Source: Marthasterias glacialis
Taxonomy: Eukaryota > Echinodermata > Asteroidea > Forcipulatida > Asteriidae
Assembly (NCBI GenBank): GCA_911728455.2
Contig: OU452228.1
Span: forward strand, 6,882,001 to 6,946,000
Direction: 5' to 3'
DNA: 64,000 nucleotides
The stretch's first letter is position 1. Each line of letters starts with the position of its first letter. The notes under the pieces are model-generated. The model made no database searches. It was given only the letters and a program-made list of their open reading frames with translations, and was not told the origin of the DNA. Made by a program: the position numbers and the translations under genes. Below, one piece after another: positions 34,923-46,851 of the stretch.

Positions 34923-37900
34923 CGTTCTCGGATAAGATGGTTTATGGAAGACGCCCTAAGTAATGGTGATTTGGGTGGTCTTCAAATGATTGGTCTTTGA
35001 CAGTATTTCAAGAGGAATTGTTTCAGAAGGACTAGTACAGCTTGATACATAAGTGAGATTTCAGATTTAAACTAATCTTTGTTACTTTTCAATAGTTAAA
35101 CCAATCCGTACGTTGTCTTGTAATGATAATATTGAGCACAGTTTTCTATTATACCCCAACGTCCATTCCTTTGTACCCGTACTAAATAAATCACCAACTA
35201 TTTTGGCAAACCTTTTCACGTCGGTGAGAATTTATGAATGGTTTCCTCGTCGGGCGTCGTGGCATAAACCCAGCGACCGCACTTTCGATGGTGGGTTTTG
35301 GTTTCGGATAATGTCATTTGGGGGAGGGCTCTGGCATCCCTTATAACGAAGGTTCTTTCCCTTTCGTTTTTTTTTCTATGATTTTAAAAATGGAAGTAGA
35401 ACGGAGTTCGTTTTGAAGGGTACATTCACTCTGATCATCCTTATGCTTTCATGAAACCAAGGTCTATCAATAATGAATGATAAGTCATTTTTTTTAACAA
35501 GAGCATTATTTTAACTTAGATATTTTTTATGGTTTTCATCTCTCGCTGGTAGACGTTTTATTTGGGTCTAACACATCTTTGATGACACTTTTTTTTAATA
35601 CATTTGACCCACCACAGAGCAAGGGAACCCACAGACAACGATAAATGTAAATACTATTGCATAGTGCAGAGGATTAAAGATGTATGGTCCGTGCTCCTGT
35701 GATTTGTGCTCGAAAATGAACTGATTCCAGCGAACGAACATTAAAAGAGCTTGTTATGTTGTGACGAATAACATTAATAAATCGTGTTTTGACCTTGTAG
35801 ATGGCTATAAAAATCTTGTTTTTGAAACCATTTTCGTGGCCAACCACCCTACGTGAAAATGTATTCACGACGGCCATGCCCGCTGGTGGGACTCATGACA
35901 TTATTTAATTCACTTTATTCCAGAAAATAAAGGAAACAAGCAAGAGTCCAGACCAGTGCGCCAGATGATGGAAGCACGCAGGACTATAGATACAAAACAA
36001 CGACAATGACAAAAGATAATACATGTACAACGGCATTTTGTGTCTCAAGGCACCCGGCCGAAATCGCGCAGGCAGCGCGCGGAGTTTATTTCTGGTGCAG
36101 GAAAATAAACGACGGCTATTTTACGTGTCTCCAGTATCTTGTTTTTACGACTTTTTTGACAGTGTTTCAAATATTGCTCTCAAGGATTGTTCCTTTCCCA
36201 TGAATTTTACCATAAATGACCAGTTTTAGATTGAAACTAATCAACTTTTGTTTGGTCTCAAACCAGCTGCTCCCTCTCAACTTACAATCTCAAAGCATTA
36301 TGTTCTTCTGATCTCTAATTTCCTACCATTAATCATAACGAAGTGCAACACAAAGCTACCACACAGACACAGTTATCAGTGGAAAACGACAGCCACAATA
36401 TAGGGTAATTGGCCTATGATCTACCAGCACAAAGGAATTAGCAAACGAAGCGTGGGACAGGTGGCGAATCGATGTAGTGAAACCCCCAATTCCACAAACG
36501 GGGTTTCCGTTCTTTGTCTCGTGCTTTATAAACCGTCTTTTTTGTTGTCATGAACCAAAGAACATGAGTTCTTTGTTCGAATTTACAATGGGCCCGGCCA
36601 CGTAAACTGAAACTATCACACCTACGAATGTGCACAAAACTCCCGACAAGACATTCACCCATGAAGCTGTGTTTTCTAGTGACGGGGTTGGTTTCAGGAT
36701 TTTTTGTGTAGGATTTTAAGCTATTGTGAGTTTCGTGACGGCGACCAAGAGCACACAAGTCAAAACGTTGAGAACCAACAGGCTCTTTTCCCAACCAATT
36801 CGCAAAAATCTTATACGATGCTGTTTAAAAAAGCTCACATGAATGTTCTCTTCTAACAACCAATGATGTATCATACCTTCATATCCTAAATATTGGCCAA
36901 AATATTTTGCATTTAACCAATGTCTCTTGGGTGAAGAACGCAGAGTTCTTTGTCCATATTGAGTTTTCATTCTGAAATAGACTTATAGAAGTCTTCTGAC
37001 TTCATTAATGTAAACTTAAGTGTCCCCTTTACTCACTGTAAATCTGGCTTTGTTGTGTGCGTGTGCGGGGGGGGGGCAGACAACGTAAGATTGGGTGGCT
37101 GGGGACAAGTTGTAGGGTGGCTTTGTTGTATTCAAACTTGACAACAACGCGGGGCAAGGGCAAAATTACACGCAGGAAGAGTCCCCCCATCAAAGATAAC
37201 ACGACACGGCGGAAATGCGCTAACGAGCCCGGCAGTACAGATATTAGATGGCCATCTAATTAACCCGCATGAGATGGTTATTAAGAACTTATCTGGTTTC
37301 CTTTGCTTGGGATCGGGGGTGAGGAAGGCAACCAGATTTCTGGAAAAAACTTTCCAATGAGGAAAGGTGTTAGCAGCATATGGTGACTGACAGCCCGTGG
37401 TTTAGCATGGCTTAATAGTAGGTCAACGGGAAGGCGTATACACGATTGATAAAATAAAACGTTGGCAACGGTGCTCGTTATGATGCATTACTTTGTTGCA
37501 TGGATACAAAAGTAGACCATTCATGTTAAACCGGTTTCATCTTAACGTTCTGCCAATGTACTCTGAAATATATTTTCAAAATGCTTTTAAAATTGGTGTG
37601 TGAAATTGTAGAGATATAGTACAATTGTTATGATATGGAAGAGTCAATTTTTGTGTATATTCTTTCCAATCTTTTGGTTTTGAATAAGCACTTTACAAAC
37701 AACCGGTGAAAAAATGTCATTAAATCAGGTGTTTAAATAATAAATGGATGATGTTTTTCCACGGACACCGTACAGGTTCATAAAAATGCTTAAATTTCAA
37801 TTTGAAAATTCAACACATGAAATCGAATACCCCTTTTCACAGGCTATATCTTTATAGACGGAAATGTTTTTTTCAGGACAATGGTCTAGAGAATTCCACC

Positions 37901-39124
37901 AGTCATGTAGCATGCATTAAACGATGTTATTGTTCCCCCTTAAAATCATATCTTGATTTGTGGTTAAAACAAACAAGTTGTTAGTTACTGTTGTTATCAG
38001 TCGCGGCCATGTCTTGTTCACATCCGTGACCCAAGCAGTCACACATGTCTGGCCAATGCCATATCCCCATAGAGCTGGTAGTAGTAAGCACCCCCAGCCC
38101 CAACACCAACACCCTCCCAAAAAAATTGCTTAGCATTGGAAACTGGTAACCTATCGTAATGATGTAGACTTCACATATTGTTATGACTGGTATGGATTTC
38201 TTTCTTCCCGCTAAGCACATAACGTCATGAGTTCAAGTTAAGCCCATTGTCTCTGGACAGCATTATGGAAGTGGCCCCGGGGCCAAACCAAGACCTATAA
38301 ACCTGCCAAGCACAACGATTTGTCTATAACACGGAAATATATCGCTTAGCGGAATTGAATTACCACCCATTATTATAGTTTCGGTCACATTGGAGACTAG
38401 CGACTTGCTATTTTTCTTTTATAGCTTGAAAGGACAGATTTTGGAAAATTGAGCATTAGACCTTAGAAGAACAAAGAAAATATTGCTCAGCAAAAAAAAA
38501 AGCCAGAAACCACACTCAAATAATATGCCGCGGTGTGTTTTGCGTTGGTATTATCTCCTGCTTAGCAGGTGTCGTCTTCGCTTAGCAATCTAGGAAGGTC
38601 GTGGCAGAAATGGTTAAATTAAGGGTGAACAAACTTTCCGAGCCTATTGCAAACGTATTATGATATTCAACCAATGGCAATGAAGGAGTACTTAGCTGGA
38701 GGAATTGTGAGAAAATGTATATAGAAGGTAAAAACAAAAAATCATGAATGTTCATTTGTGGAGATTCTTCCACACAGTCGTTCGTTTAATTGTGTTTTAG
38801 TTGTATTGCGGCGTGACCTTTGAATCGGTGATCCCGGGTTGGCATGTACGATTTTTTCCCTCAAGTTCACTCCATCACTCCAACAGATAACAAAGTTTAC
38901 AGTGGTGCGGTTATAGTTCAAGGCGTTTGAAAACTTACTTTGTTTCAAATGTTTTGAGGGCTGAAAGAACATTGTTTTGAGCTACAGAATACATTTCTTC
39001 AGATGGTCTAGTTTTCAATATATAGAAACACCAAATAATCAACCAATGCAAATTTCAAGCTTGGTGGTCAACTTTGATTGCATTTTTTTTTTAATGCAAA
39101 CAACGAATTAAAACGGTGCAAGTT
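34923..39124. other. Intronic; dispersed family copies, otherwise unknown
   Basis: 34965-35095 and part of 36150-36260 carry the GGTGATTTG / TGAAACTAATCAAC dispersed family. 36438-36970 has two overlapping unconvincing minus-strand frames. A G run lies near 37068. 38920-39000 has a GTAAGT donor on the minus strand after a 22-nt or 43-nt open stretch, too short to support. No gene recognised. Confidence 0.4.
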
Positions 39125-39380
39125 TTGCTGGAAATGCTGTGAGCGCAATCAGGTTTATTTTGATTGCGACGTTCACAATTTTAGCAAGGGTGATTTGGGA
39201 GGGCTTCAAATGCAATTGTGTACATTTGAAGACAGTATGTCAGTCTGAAATATTTCCCCGGAATCTTATGGTAATGAATGAATGAATGAATGAATGAATG
39301 ATCAGTGAGCTTTCAGGTTGAAACTAATCAACCCCCCAATCCCGATAGTTACCTGAGTCATTTACTTTGTCTTTCCGAGG
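39125..39380 (+). mobile_element. Copy of the GGTGATTTG dispersed family with a (TGAA)n insertion
   Basis: Landmarks GGTGATTTGGGAGGGCTTCAAA, CAGTCTGAAATATTTCCC, then ATCAGTGAGCTTTCAGG and TGAAACTAATCAACC are in the family order. A (GAAT)n microsatellite at about 39273-39300 sits in the middle. Confidence 0.55.
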
Positions 39381-39419
39381 GTTTATAATAAAGTAATAAG
39401 CAGTGGAAGTTTTACATTA

Positions 39420-39444
39420 TGATGTTTATTTATTTTATTTATTT

Positions 39445-39475
<31 letters not shown>

Positions 39476-39480
39476 TTTTG
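39420..39480. repeat. (TTTA)n microsatellite
   Basis: About 55 bp of ATTT units. Confidence 0.9.
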
Positions 39481-39844
39481 TTGAAAATGTGTAAACATTG
39501 CCGTGAAAATCTACCGGTACTTTATGGAAATAATTTCTTTTCGCAGTATATCACAGCAAAATATTTCCCGGGGTGATGGGTATACCAGTGAATCAATTTG
39601 ACAAAATAAACTTTACGATAAATAGAAATGGTCAAAGTATTGTTTGTAATCATTGACCCGTCATGGGCATGTGTCATATTTTTCTTAAAACCATATGCCA
39701 AGGCCGCGGTCTTATGACTGCATTCAAAGGGTTTACAGAGTGACTTTCTAGATAACCGTCAAAAAGATTAAATAAATATATAAATAATTTTGTTTGCCTT
39801 GACCCTTGACCGCTAATTCACATTTTGAGGAGCAAAGCTTCCCC

Positions 39845-39903
39845 CGCCCCCCCCCAAAAAAAAAAAAAGAAGACCCAAAAAAAAAAAAAAAAAAAAAAAA
39901 AAA
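39845..39903. repeat. Poly-C and poly-A tract
   Basis: A C-rich start is followed by two long A runs separated by GAAGACCC. The longer A run is about 26 bases. It may be the 3' tail of a plus-strand retroposon. Confidence 0.8.
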
Positions 39904-40019
39904 CTCATCACCCGGTTGCTACTTTATTTCTTTTACATAAAGGCACAAAACATTTTTTTTAAAAAGTGAAGAAAAACAAATAAAGAAAGAAAAAAAGGAA
40001 GCTGTTGCAAAATGCTTCA

Positions 40020-40135
40020 TCAACCAAAATGACCTATACATGTACATGGTATAAATACACAAAATTGTTAATGGCCTCACGTTTCGACCCCAGCAGAGTC
40101 TTTCTCAAAGACAAACACAAAATGAAAACCATCCT
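40020..40135 (-). mobile_element. Possible Penelope-like element remnant
   Basis: The minus strand reads TTTGAGAAAGACTCTGCTGG, then GGTCGAAACGTGAGGCCATT. GAAGACTCTGCT followed by GGTCGAAACGT is a recurrent signature near the terminal repeats of Penelope-like retroelements, which carry degenerate hammerhead-like sequence. This is from memory of such elements and is not confirmed. Confidence 0.3.
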
Positions 40136-40776
40136 TTTCTTCGTCACATTGTATAGGGCTAATTCACCTATTTGTTAGGTGAGGCACGGAGATGCTTCAG
40201 AATAATTAGCCGTGAAAAAAAGCGAATGAATCTGGCTGGCGGTCCGTTGACTATCAGTTACCGGACAAAATATTCCATAATTGAGTTTTCGAAACTTTCT
40301 CTAACAAGATTATCCTCTCCATACCAACCCACAATCGTATCAATTTACTTTATAATGACTGGTCCCCGCGGACGGTTCTACTTCTCATGAAGATTTTGTT
40401 ACGTGCCGAACCCCTGAAAAAAACCAAACCGTCAAAATATTGGGCCATATTACTTGTTGACATCAAAAGTACGACACCGACAGCATGTGGCCGCGGCCAC
40501 ACATTGCTCTGAAACGTCCTAACGCCAAAGCTATACTGTTACTTACTGAGTACAAAACCTAAAGTTTTGAAAGTGAAGTTGGGTTAAGATGGGCCACACA
40601 TTTCGATCCAAGATCTTTGAAGGGACTAATTGTCTAGGTTTCCATGATAAAGTATTCAAATTATCTCAGTTAGTCAAAAACATGTTCTTTCATGTCAAGT
40701 TGCACATCCAAACTCAAAATAGAAAGTTAATTGTAGCACTTATAAATGACAAACGTCACAGAAAAGTGCATATAAC

Positions 40777-40920
40777 TTAGCTTTCGTAGCAACAACTACT
40801 TCTTCAGATCCAACTACTTCTTCAGATCCAACTTCTTCTTCAGAAGTAGATGCTGCTACGAAAGCTAATGCAGTTTCTCTTAAGTTAGTCATTTAAGTGC
40901 TACAATTTTGATTATTGCCT
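40777..40920 (+). mobile_element. Possible Penelope-like terminal remnant with foldback
   Basis: TTAGCTTTCGTAGCA at 40777-40791 pairs with TGCTACGAAAGCTAA at 40854-40868. Between them is a short tandem repeat of CTACTTCTTCAGATCCAA. The sequence after it ends TGCCTGACTAACACGGCTGC. I associate this kind of end with retroelement termini in marine invertebrates, but the family is not certain. Confidence 0.4.
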
Positions 40921-42760
40921 GACTAACACGGCTGCCCACCACTTTCTACATCCAAACTCGAACATGTGTAAACGCTTGCCAAAATGATCATCACGAGAAA
41001 CAATCGCTCTTATGCCCAAAAGAGACTTCGATCAAAGTGAGTGCCGGACCCTGCAGTAAAAATAACTGAGTCAACCTTTTAAAGATAGTTATGTGAAATT
41101 TTCTGTCAGTTTGATTTATTTTCTCATTGTCTGTTGCGCAAATACAGGGATTTATATCCAACATCTCACCGCAAGTTTGTTTTGTTGACAGCAAAATTTG
41201 ATTATTTGATAGCAAAAACTTTCAGGACTTTCCGTTGTGTATTTCTTTCCCGCAGGCTAAGGTGGTCCCATCCCAAAATTATTCTCATTGTCAAAACTAC
41301 AAGGGTCACAACTGTTCAAAAGCTTTTCCTTTAAGTTATCTGACATGAACTTGGGTCAGTGTAAAGCAATCTGTCTCGTCAGTAATAAGATTGAAAGGAA
41401 CACGTTTTGTTCCTATATACGCGGGCAGCAAAGGGGAGTGTTCACTCAAGACACTGTGTTGTAAGATCATGAAGTGTGGTGTCAGGGTGTGGGCCTCGCC
41501 TCAATTCCCGTGGGATTGTGAGCGCGTTACAACCGGCTATACAGAAACCTGTTCGTTCACGCCAGACAAAGAGGCCCCCTCACCCTAGATCTTCCGTAAG
41601 ATAAATTTATATAAAGTGGGGGGAAAGAAATTAATTTATGTCACGGATCTCTGGGTGTGTCCCGTCCGAACACTTGTTTTAAAGTACTTCGCTTTGATTA
41701 AAGGAACAGTTTCCAAGTCATTTCCAATGGCCTCCAGTAAAACGTTCCTTTAAGACCGGCTTAGCTCTAAAGGTTTAATGCATCAATGATCTTTGAATGA
41801 GAGTGTAAACTCACTTCCATCATGTGTAGTTTTTAACCAATTTGTGAAAATTGCATTAAATTAAAGGTCACGTATACAAGAGAAATCAACAAAAACTATT
41901 TTTTATGTTTGTATTTCAGACGGAACAATTTATATACTCATCAACCGACGGTCAACCGAGGGTCATTCTTTGTATCGGTTCTCCTCCATCGTTGTACAGT
42001 GATTTTCAGTAATGAGCTTCCAGATTGACTAACTGGTCAACTTTACCAAGCAAAGGTATTTCCCAATCATATATTTCACGTTTAACGATTATAAATTACT
42101 ATAAGTCTAGACCGCACTGATTACAAACAACGCTGTGGATTGTGGAAAATCTAAATCATCTGTCGAAAAACGTTGTCCGAAACTGCTACAGGCTTTAATG
42201 TAGTCAGCCGTAACTACACACAACATGACACACTGTTAGGTTCACGCCCGCTAAACCCGCGATGGTGATTTATAATAATGACACTATATACAAAAGCTTT
42301 ATGTCATAAGCTAATTGTCACAAGTTGTAGAACCATAAACTCTTTATTACAAAGCTCAGACTGTGACATGGTCCTTATCAACCGAAGGTCGTGCTTCTAT
42401 CACTTCCCCTCCAATGATGTTCAGTAATTTCGGTAAAAACGTAAGCGACATTGCAGTCACGATGATTGTTATGAAAGATCAAGTTTATGGTTACCCCTAT
42501 AACATGCAACACTGATTTATGTGTATATTATTACTAGAACAGGGAAATTTGTACAAGTAACAATTTAAAAAAATAATACAACTTAATGACAACGTTTCAG
42601 ACAAAAAAGGGTTTCCCCTTCAATGTGAAATTGGAAATCCCCCTTCAAGTTTTGACCCAACAGTGTATTTTTGGAAGATGTCTACAGTGACGTTCCAATC
42701 CTCTGGGGGTTATTAAAACCCAGCGTACAATACAGCCAATCTGTAAAAATCGAGGTATAG
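40921..42760. other. Intronic, no gene recognised
   Basis: 41925-42060 and 42240-42450 contain partial copies of the GGTGATTTG / ATGAGCTTCCAGATTGA dispersed family. No exon supported. Confidence 0.4.
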
Positions 42761-42822
42761 TACGGAGCTCTGGAAGTATCTCAGGATCTCAACAAGTCGG
42801 ATGGCACTTCCAGAGCTCCGTA
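42761..42822. repeat. Perfect 17-bp hairpin with 28-base loop
   Basis: TACGGAGCTCTGGAAGT (42761-42777) pairs exactly with ACTTCCAGAGCTCCGTA (42806-42822), with imperfect extension outward (GTATAG/CTATAC). It is short enough to be a tiny foldback element. A microRNA precursor is conceivable, but nothing specific supports it. Confidence 0.8.
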
Positions 42823-43484
42823 GTATAGCTATATATACACGTTGGAGGGTTCTTTGTGTGTGAACAGTGTCTACCGTTGACAGAGAGGACCTGACCAAAA
42901 AAGGGGGTCCTGGTGATTTGATTTTGTGTAAAAAACCAAGGACGATGGGAGAACAAGTTCTCGGTTTTAGTTTGTTTTGAATTGTATGTTTAAAACATGA
43001 CATCAAAATCTTGTGTTTTCGAGATTACAACTCTCAAAACATTTTAACTTGGAACTTTTTTCTAAGAAAAAGTGCCTTCGGATCGAAAGTTCAATCCATT
43101 GCAACACTTTCCATTTCCAATAATTATTGTAGTTCTCAAAATATCACAAAACTGGGAGGTTTTATCCAGAAATAGGTTCTGCACTCCTCATTTGGACGCA
43201 ACGCGAATACATCTTATGCCCCGCCCACTAATCTTGCATAATAAACATCGCTCACATTTTTGGAATTCCCAAGTTTTCCAAACATCAACTATGTTTGTCA
43301 CCCGCGGCTGCGTTTACATCAGAACACGGGATTCCCCCAATATTTCCTGACGAAATTTGTTTGGAACAGTCTGTCCTATTTTTGGAGTTGACATGACAGC
43401 AAGGAATAAAATATCGATGTGGCATTTTGTAGTGCCTAAAAATCTTACTTAGAAAAAAAAATGGGATCAAGCTAAAGACCGTTT

Positions 43485-43605
43485 CCGAATTAACGGCTAC
43501 GACTGTGGCTCGACCACAAGTAAGTATGTGTTGCCGTGTAGGCTTCCCATAGCAACACCCTAGCAATAGCCACAGCCGTAGCCGCAAATTCAGACACGGC
43601 CTACT
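43485..43605. mobile_element. Foldback element with CGGCTACGACTGTGGCT ends
   Basis: The left part TTCCGAATTAACGGCTACGA and right part CCGTAGCCGCAAATTCAGA are an imperfect inverted pair, with inner GTGTTGC/GCAACAC and GTGGCT/AGCCAC pairs. Full-length folding suggests a MITE. Confidence 0.6.
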
Positions 43606-44277
43606 CAAGGAACGATGCCTGAGAACGCAGCAGGCAAAAAACACCAACTAGTTAATGGTGTTTGCGCATGTCACAATGCTTATTTAAGCTACGTGGCCAA
43701 TTGAAATAAGCAAAACAAAACAAAGAAAATCACCAAATTGCGTTTAGCACGACAATTATAATTCCTCAGTGCAAATTGGTACATCGAGGGCATATTACAC
43801 TAAGGAAGCTCTTAGATAACCATTGACAATGATTTGTGACATATTTTCTTCTTCCGCTCATTACCAGTCCTCTCGTTTGTCTTTAAAACAATCAACTACA
43901 AGTATAGTGAAAAGTATTAGCATTATCAATCTAGAAATATGTGCCAGTGGGTGTACGCGGGACGTTTAATAAAGGGTTAGTGATGCTACTAATATATAAC
44001 TGGATTAAATTACTTATAGGGTGAATTAGTTTTTGACCGGCACACAATACATATACTACACACACACATAATTACACTTACGATCTAATCTACATTATTA
44101 CTTATAATCTAATCGGCATTAATACGCGTTGGAACTAAACAGGTTTAATAATAAATCCACATATTGCCACTTTCAAAATTTGATGTAATTTGGGTGGATG
44201 GTGCAGCAATTGAAACAAATTAGGTTTTTTTGTTTTGTTTAGGTTTTAGAATTCAGAAAAAAAACTTCTATACTTAC

Positions 44278-44459
44278 AAATTCCTCATGAAAGCTGCATT
44301 GTGTTTATGGGCTAGACGGAACCGGGTTATTCTTGTCTGTGTCTCCCGGGCGACTAGCCTGTCCATCACGGCGTACAGCCCGAACTGCAGCAACACACAA
44401 ACGTTCACCGTCAACGATACAAGGAACAACGCCTCAAAAAGTCCCACCTCGCTATCCAT
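44278..44459 (-). CDS. Seven-membrane-segment protein with PPxY tail, first coding exon
   Basis: The ATG at 44459 sits in an excellent initiation context (GCCAAG before, G after). The exon encodes 60 residues starting MDSEVGLFEALFLV and ends at a perfect donor (GTAAGT at 44277-44272). Residues 7-32 form one hydrophobic membrane segment; a basic stretch (RETQTRITRFRLAHKH) follows, suggesting that this loop is cytosolic. The exon ends two bases into codon 61, which the exon at 20959 completes, giving N60-F61-Y62 and then the second membrane segment. Upstream of the ATG the frame stays open for a few codons through a GT repeat, so an upstream coding exon cannot be fully excluded. Confidence 0.75.
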
Positions 44460-45180
44460 CTTGGCAAATAAAAATATCCACACACACACACAAAACAAAA
44501 AAAAAACCTCCTCCCGATGGGGCTTTGGGTAATAGTTCTTGAAACCTCGGCGTGAGGTGTTTTTTTTTATTTTATCGCAGCTTTATCAGTACGAGTCCAG
44601 GCTCGGGAGAGGTGGAGGGGATGTAATGCTGGGATGCAGGACGGAGATGCGGGTCTAACCGACGACAGATGTCTCACACACAACGAGAGCCCCAATGGTT
44701 TCAACGTTTGACAAGCTCAATACGGGATAACACGCACGTATTGTGTACCGCACGTGCTTTTCACAAGTACTATCCACGCAGACTCAATCCTGCTCTTTGT
44801 TGTGTGTACCAACGTTTTGTGCGCACTCTCCCCGTTGACGCGGATACACGACGGCTGTTTCATCATTCAGCTCATCACAACAGGAAATAGGGTTTTTCTT
44901 CTCCACGAGCCGATAGTGGCTCGCCGATAAAAAAAAAAAGTTCTTGCCACACTGTGTAGAAATTACACATTTTTTAATGCTGGGAACGTGAATGGGTTAC
45001 GTATGGATGGCGGATGTGTTAGTCACCAAGCAAGTGGGTTTAATTTGTGATCACTACAGTCAAATCAGTGTTCTAGAAATCCACGCTTTTTATCATGACA
45101 TCATTTATTATGCGTTAAAAATAAGTACTAGGGGGGAGAATCTGGAGTTATGGGGGTTCAATGACTGACCCATTTCTGGG
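44460..45180. other. Probable promoter/leader region of the seven-segment gene
   Basis: 44480-44500 is a CA/GT repeat and A-rich run. 44560-44900 is richer in CpG and GC than the flanks, consistent with a promoter-proximal region on the minus strand. No TATA box could be placed. Plus-strand frames here look like chance. Confidence 0.35.
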
Positions 45181-45295
45181 TAGACCTTATCATGGTTCAA
45201 CATTTTGTAGCATTCGATTCAATGTAACCAAACCGAGGCCGGGATGACAGTATAGACAGTGGTCCCTCGATCATGAAATGTTAAAGAACTACTAG
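45181..45295 (+). mobile_element. Copy of the TAGACCTTTATC MITE family
   Basis: Starts TAGACCTTATCATGG and contains the family core ATTCAATGTAACCAAACCG followed by AGGCCGGGATGACA. The right end is not clear. Confidence 0.6.
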
Positions 45296-45387
45296 AGTAG
45301 TCAGGGACTCCCACAGACGGTCTATTTACTGGTGATGGTATGACATCATTTTACTCTGAGGGAAAAGGTTTCGAGCCAGAATGTCAC

Positions 45388-46057
45388 ACCGTTTATTAAG
45401 GTCTACGGGAAACTTGAGCCAGTTTCCGAAAGGCTGAGAAGTATCTCTCTTAATGTAAAAGAGTGAAAACATCACTCTCTTGCCCGAGTGGTGGTGTAAT
45501 TTTCACTCTTTTTAGAGTGCAATTCCTTTTAGTTTGCTCTTTTAGAGTGAAATTTGAGTGAAGTTCACTCTGAATCGAGTGAAAAAGAAAATATTTCCAC
45601 TCTAAAAAGAGTTGTCCCCCATACCTCTCTTTTAAAAGAGCCATATGGCGGACAAGTCTTTTTGGAGTGGAAACATTTTCTTTTTCACTCGATTCAGAGT
45701 GAATTTTACTCAAATTTCACTCTGAACGAGCAAACTAGAATGAATTGCACTCTAAAAAGAGTGAAAATTACACCACCACTCGGGCAAGAGAGTGATGTTT
45801 TCACTCTTTTACATTAAGAGAGAAGGAGACTGAGATTTGCAGGACACTGTATAAGGAACAGGGATGAGACTGCCTCCAGGGTTCTACTTTATAGGCAACC
45901 CAAACATGGAACAAAATCGAAAGGCCAGCCCCCTAAAGATGACATCAAACTACTAGCAGAGGACACAGGTCTAAGTGGACAAGACATCAAGAACTGCATG
46001 CTGGATAGGACGGTTTGGAGAGCTATAACCAAAGTCCGACCTTTTGAGTCGCAATAA
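45388..46057 (+). pseudogene. LINE 3' coding fragment split by a MITE
   Basis: Before the MITE the frame reads VYGKLEPVSERLR. After it the frame reads RRLRFAGHCIRNRDETASR, then PKHGTKSKGQPPKDD and TGLSGQDIKNCMLDRTVWRA, and reaches a TAA at 46055-46057. These are the typical last about 100 residues of a Jockey/CR1-like reverse transcriptase. If the 380-bp insertion is disregarded, the frame is continuous with no stop or shift, so the copy was fairly young when hit. The catalytic domain is missing (5' truncation). Confidence 0.88.
45444..45823. mobile_element. 380-bp foldback MITE inserted in a LINE
   Basis: The two halves are inverted copies of each other over nearly their whole length. The outer ends are TCTCTCTTAATG (45444-45455) and CATTAAGAGAGA (45812-45823), and each arm is about 180 bp. 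Both arms encode similar antisense frames (HSESSEKEN, TLKRVKITPPLGQESD), a by-product of the palindrome. GAGAAG occurs at 45436-45441 and at 45820-45825, compatible with a short target duplication overlapping the right end. The arms are rich in ACTCTTT/AAAGAGT motifs. Confidence 0.88.
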
Positions 46058-46637
46058 GCGTAAGCAAGCATTGTTTGTAACTGGATTCCCGCTGCTATTT
46101 GCACAACACATAATTTGAAGTGATTAATTGATTAAATATCGTTAAAAAAAATCCGGAAGTCCGTTATTTATGACAAAACAGTCCACAATGAGCATGATAA
46201 ATTGTTCTATTTATATTTCGGGCACGCTATTGTGTCATTTTCATGAAACTTTTGAAAAACAAAAGTTTAAACAATAGAGGGCGGTATCAATCCCAATTGC
46301 AGGTTGCAAAATTGGTAAAATCCCTTTTCATTTCGAAATACACCCCGCCCCTCTTCAGTGAATTCAAGCATTTCAAATAAAATGTAAATCAGCAAATTGA
46401 TATAAGAAAATCCCTAAGCAATGGATGGTGATGTTTTCGAGGGGGTCTTCAAACGCTATTTTCTCGACTTTTGTGTCCGTATTTCACACGGGAATATTTG
46501 TACTGGTGTGTGAACTCATAATCAGCGAGCTTCCAGATTGAAACCGATCCCCACCAGGGAACTATAAGGACAAGCTTAGTACTTTGTCTTTCAGACATAA
46601 AACATCTCAAGTACCTATATTATTATTAAGAACTTAC
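46058..46637. other. Intergenic; dispersed family copy
   Basis: 46425-46600 carries the GGTGATGTTTTCGAG / TCAGCGAGCTTCCAGATTGA dispersed family. No gene recognised. Confidence 0.4.
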
Positions 46638-46690
46638 CGTCATGTAGGGCAGACCTTGTTATCCTCCTCATGATCTCCTGGAAGTTCATC
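46638..46690 (-). CDS. Candidate 53-nt exon, function unknown
   Basis: An acceptor (CGTTATAG) and a strong donor (ACG then GTAAGTTC) bound one base plus 17 codons reading MNFQEIMRRITRSALHD plus one base. It starts in the phase left by the candidate exon at 49313-49361 on the same strand, and together they read through without a stop. No family is recognised. It does not continue in frame into the 44459 exon. Confidence 0.3.
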
Positions 46691-46851
46691 CTATAACGAC
46701 ACCACAAGAAAAATACTTCTCGTCTGTAGGATGAGAACAGATCATCATTGCTATGAATATTGTATATACAAGATAATTCTATATCGAACAAGGTTAGGAT
46801 ACAACCAGTGTCGTGGCCGAGCGGTCTAGTGCACCAGACTCCAGTTCTCGA

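Larger units (their letters stand above)
20960..44277 (-). other. Predicted 23.3-kb intron of the seven-segment gene
   Basis: The donor GTAAGT at 44277-44272 and the acceptor at 20960 bound this interval. The left exon ends two bases into a codon and the right exon supplies the third, giving an uninterrupted frame. The interval is filled with dispersed repeats described separately. An additional unnoticed small exon is possible, but is not required by phase. Confidence 0.6.

Noticed and set aside
38944-38986. Minus-strand micro-exon (22 or 43 nt) before a GTAAGT donor
   Set aside because: Too short to distinguish from chance; no partner.
45450-45817. Two similar 87-codon proteins on opposite strands
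   Set aside because: They are mirror products of the palindromic MITE, not genes.
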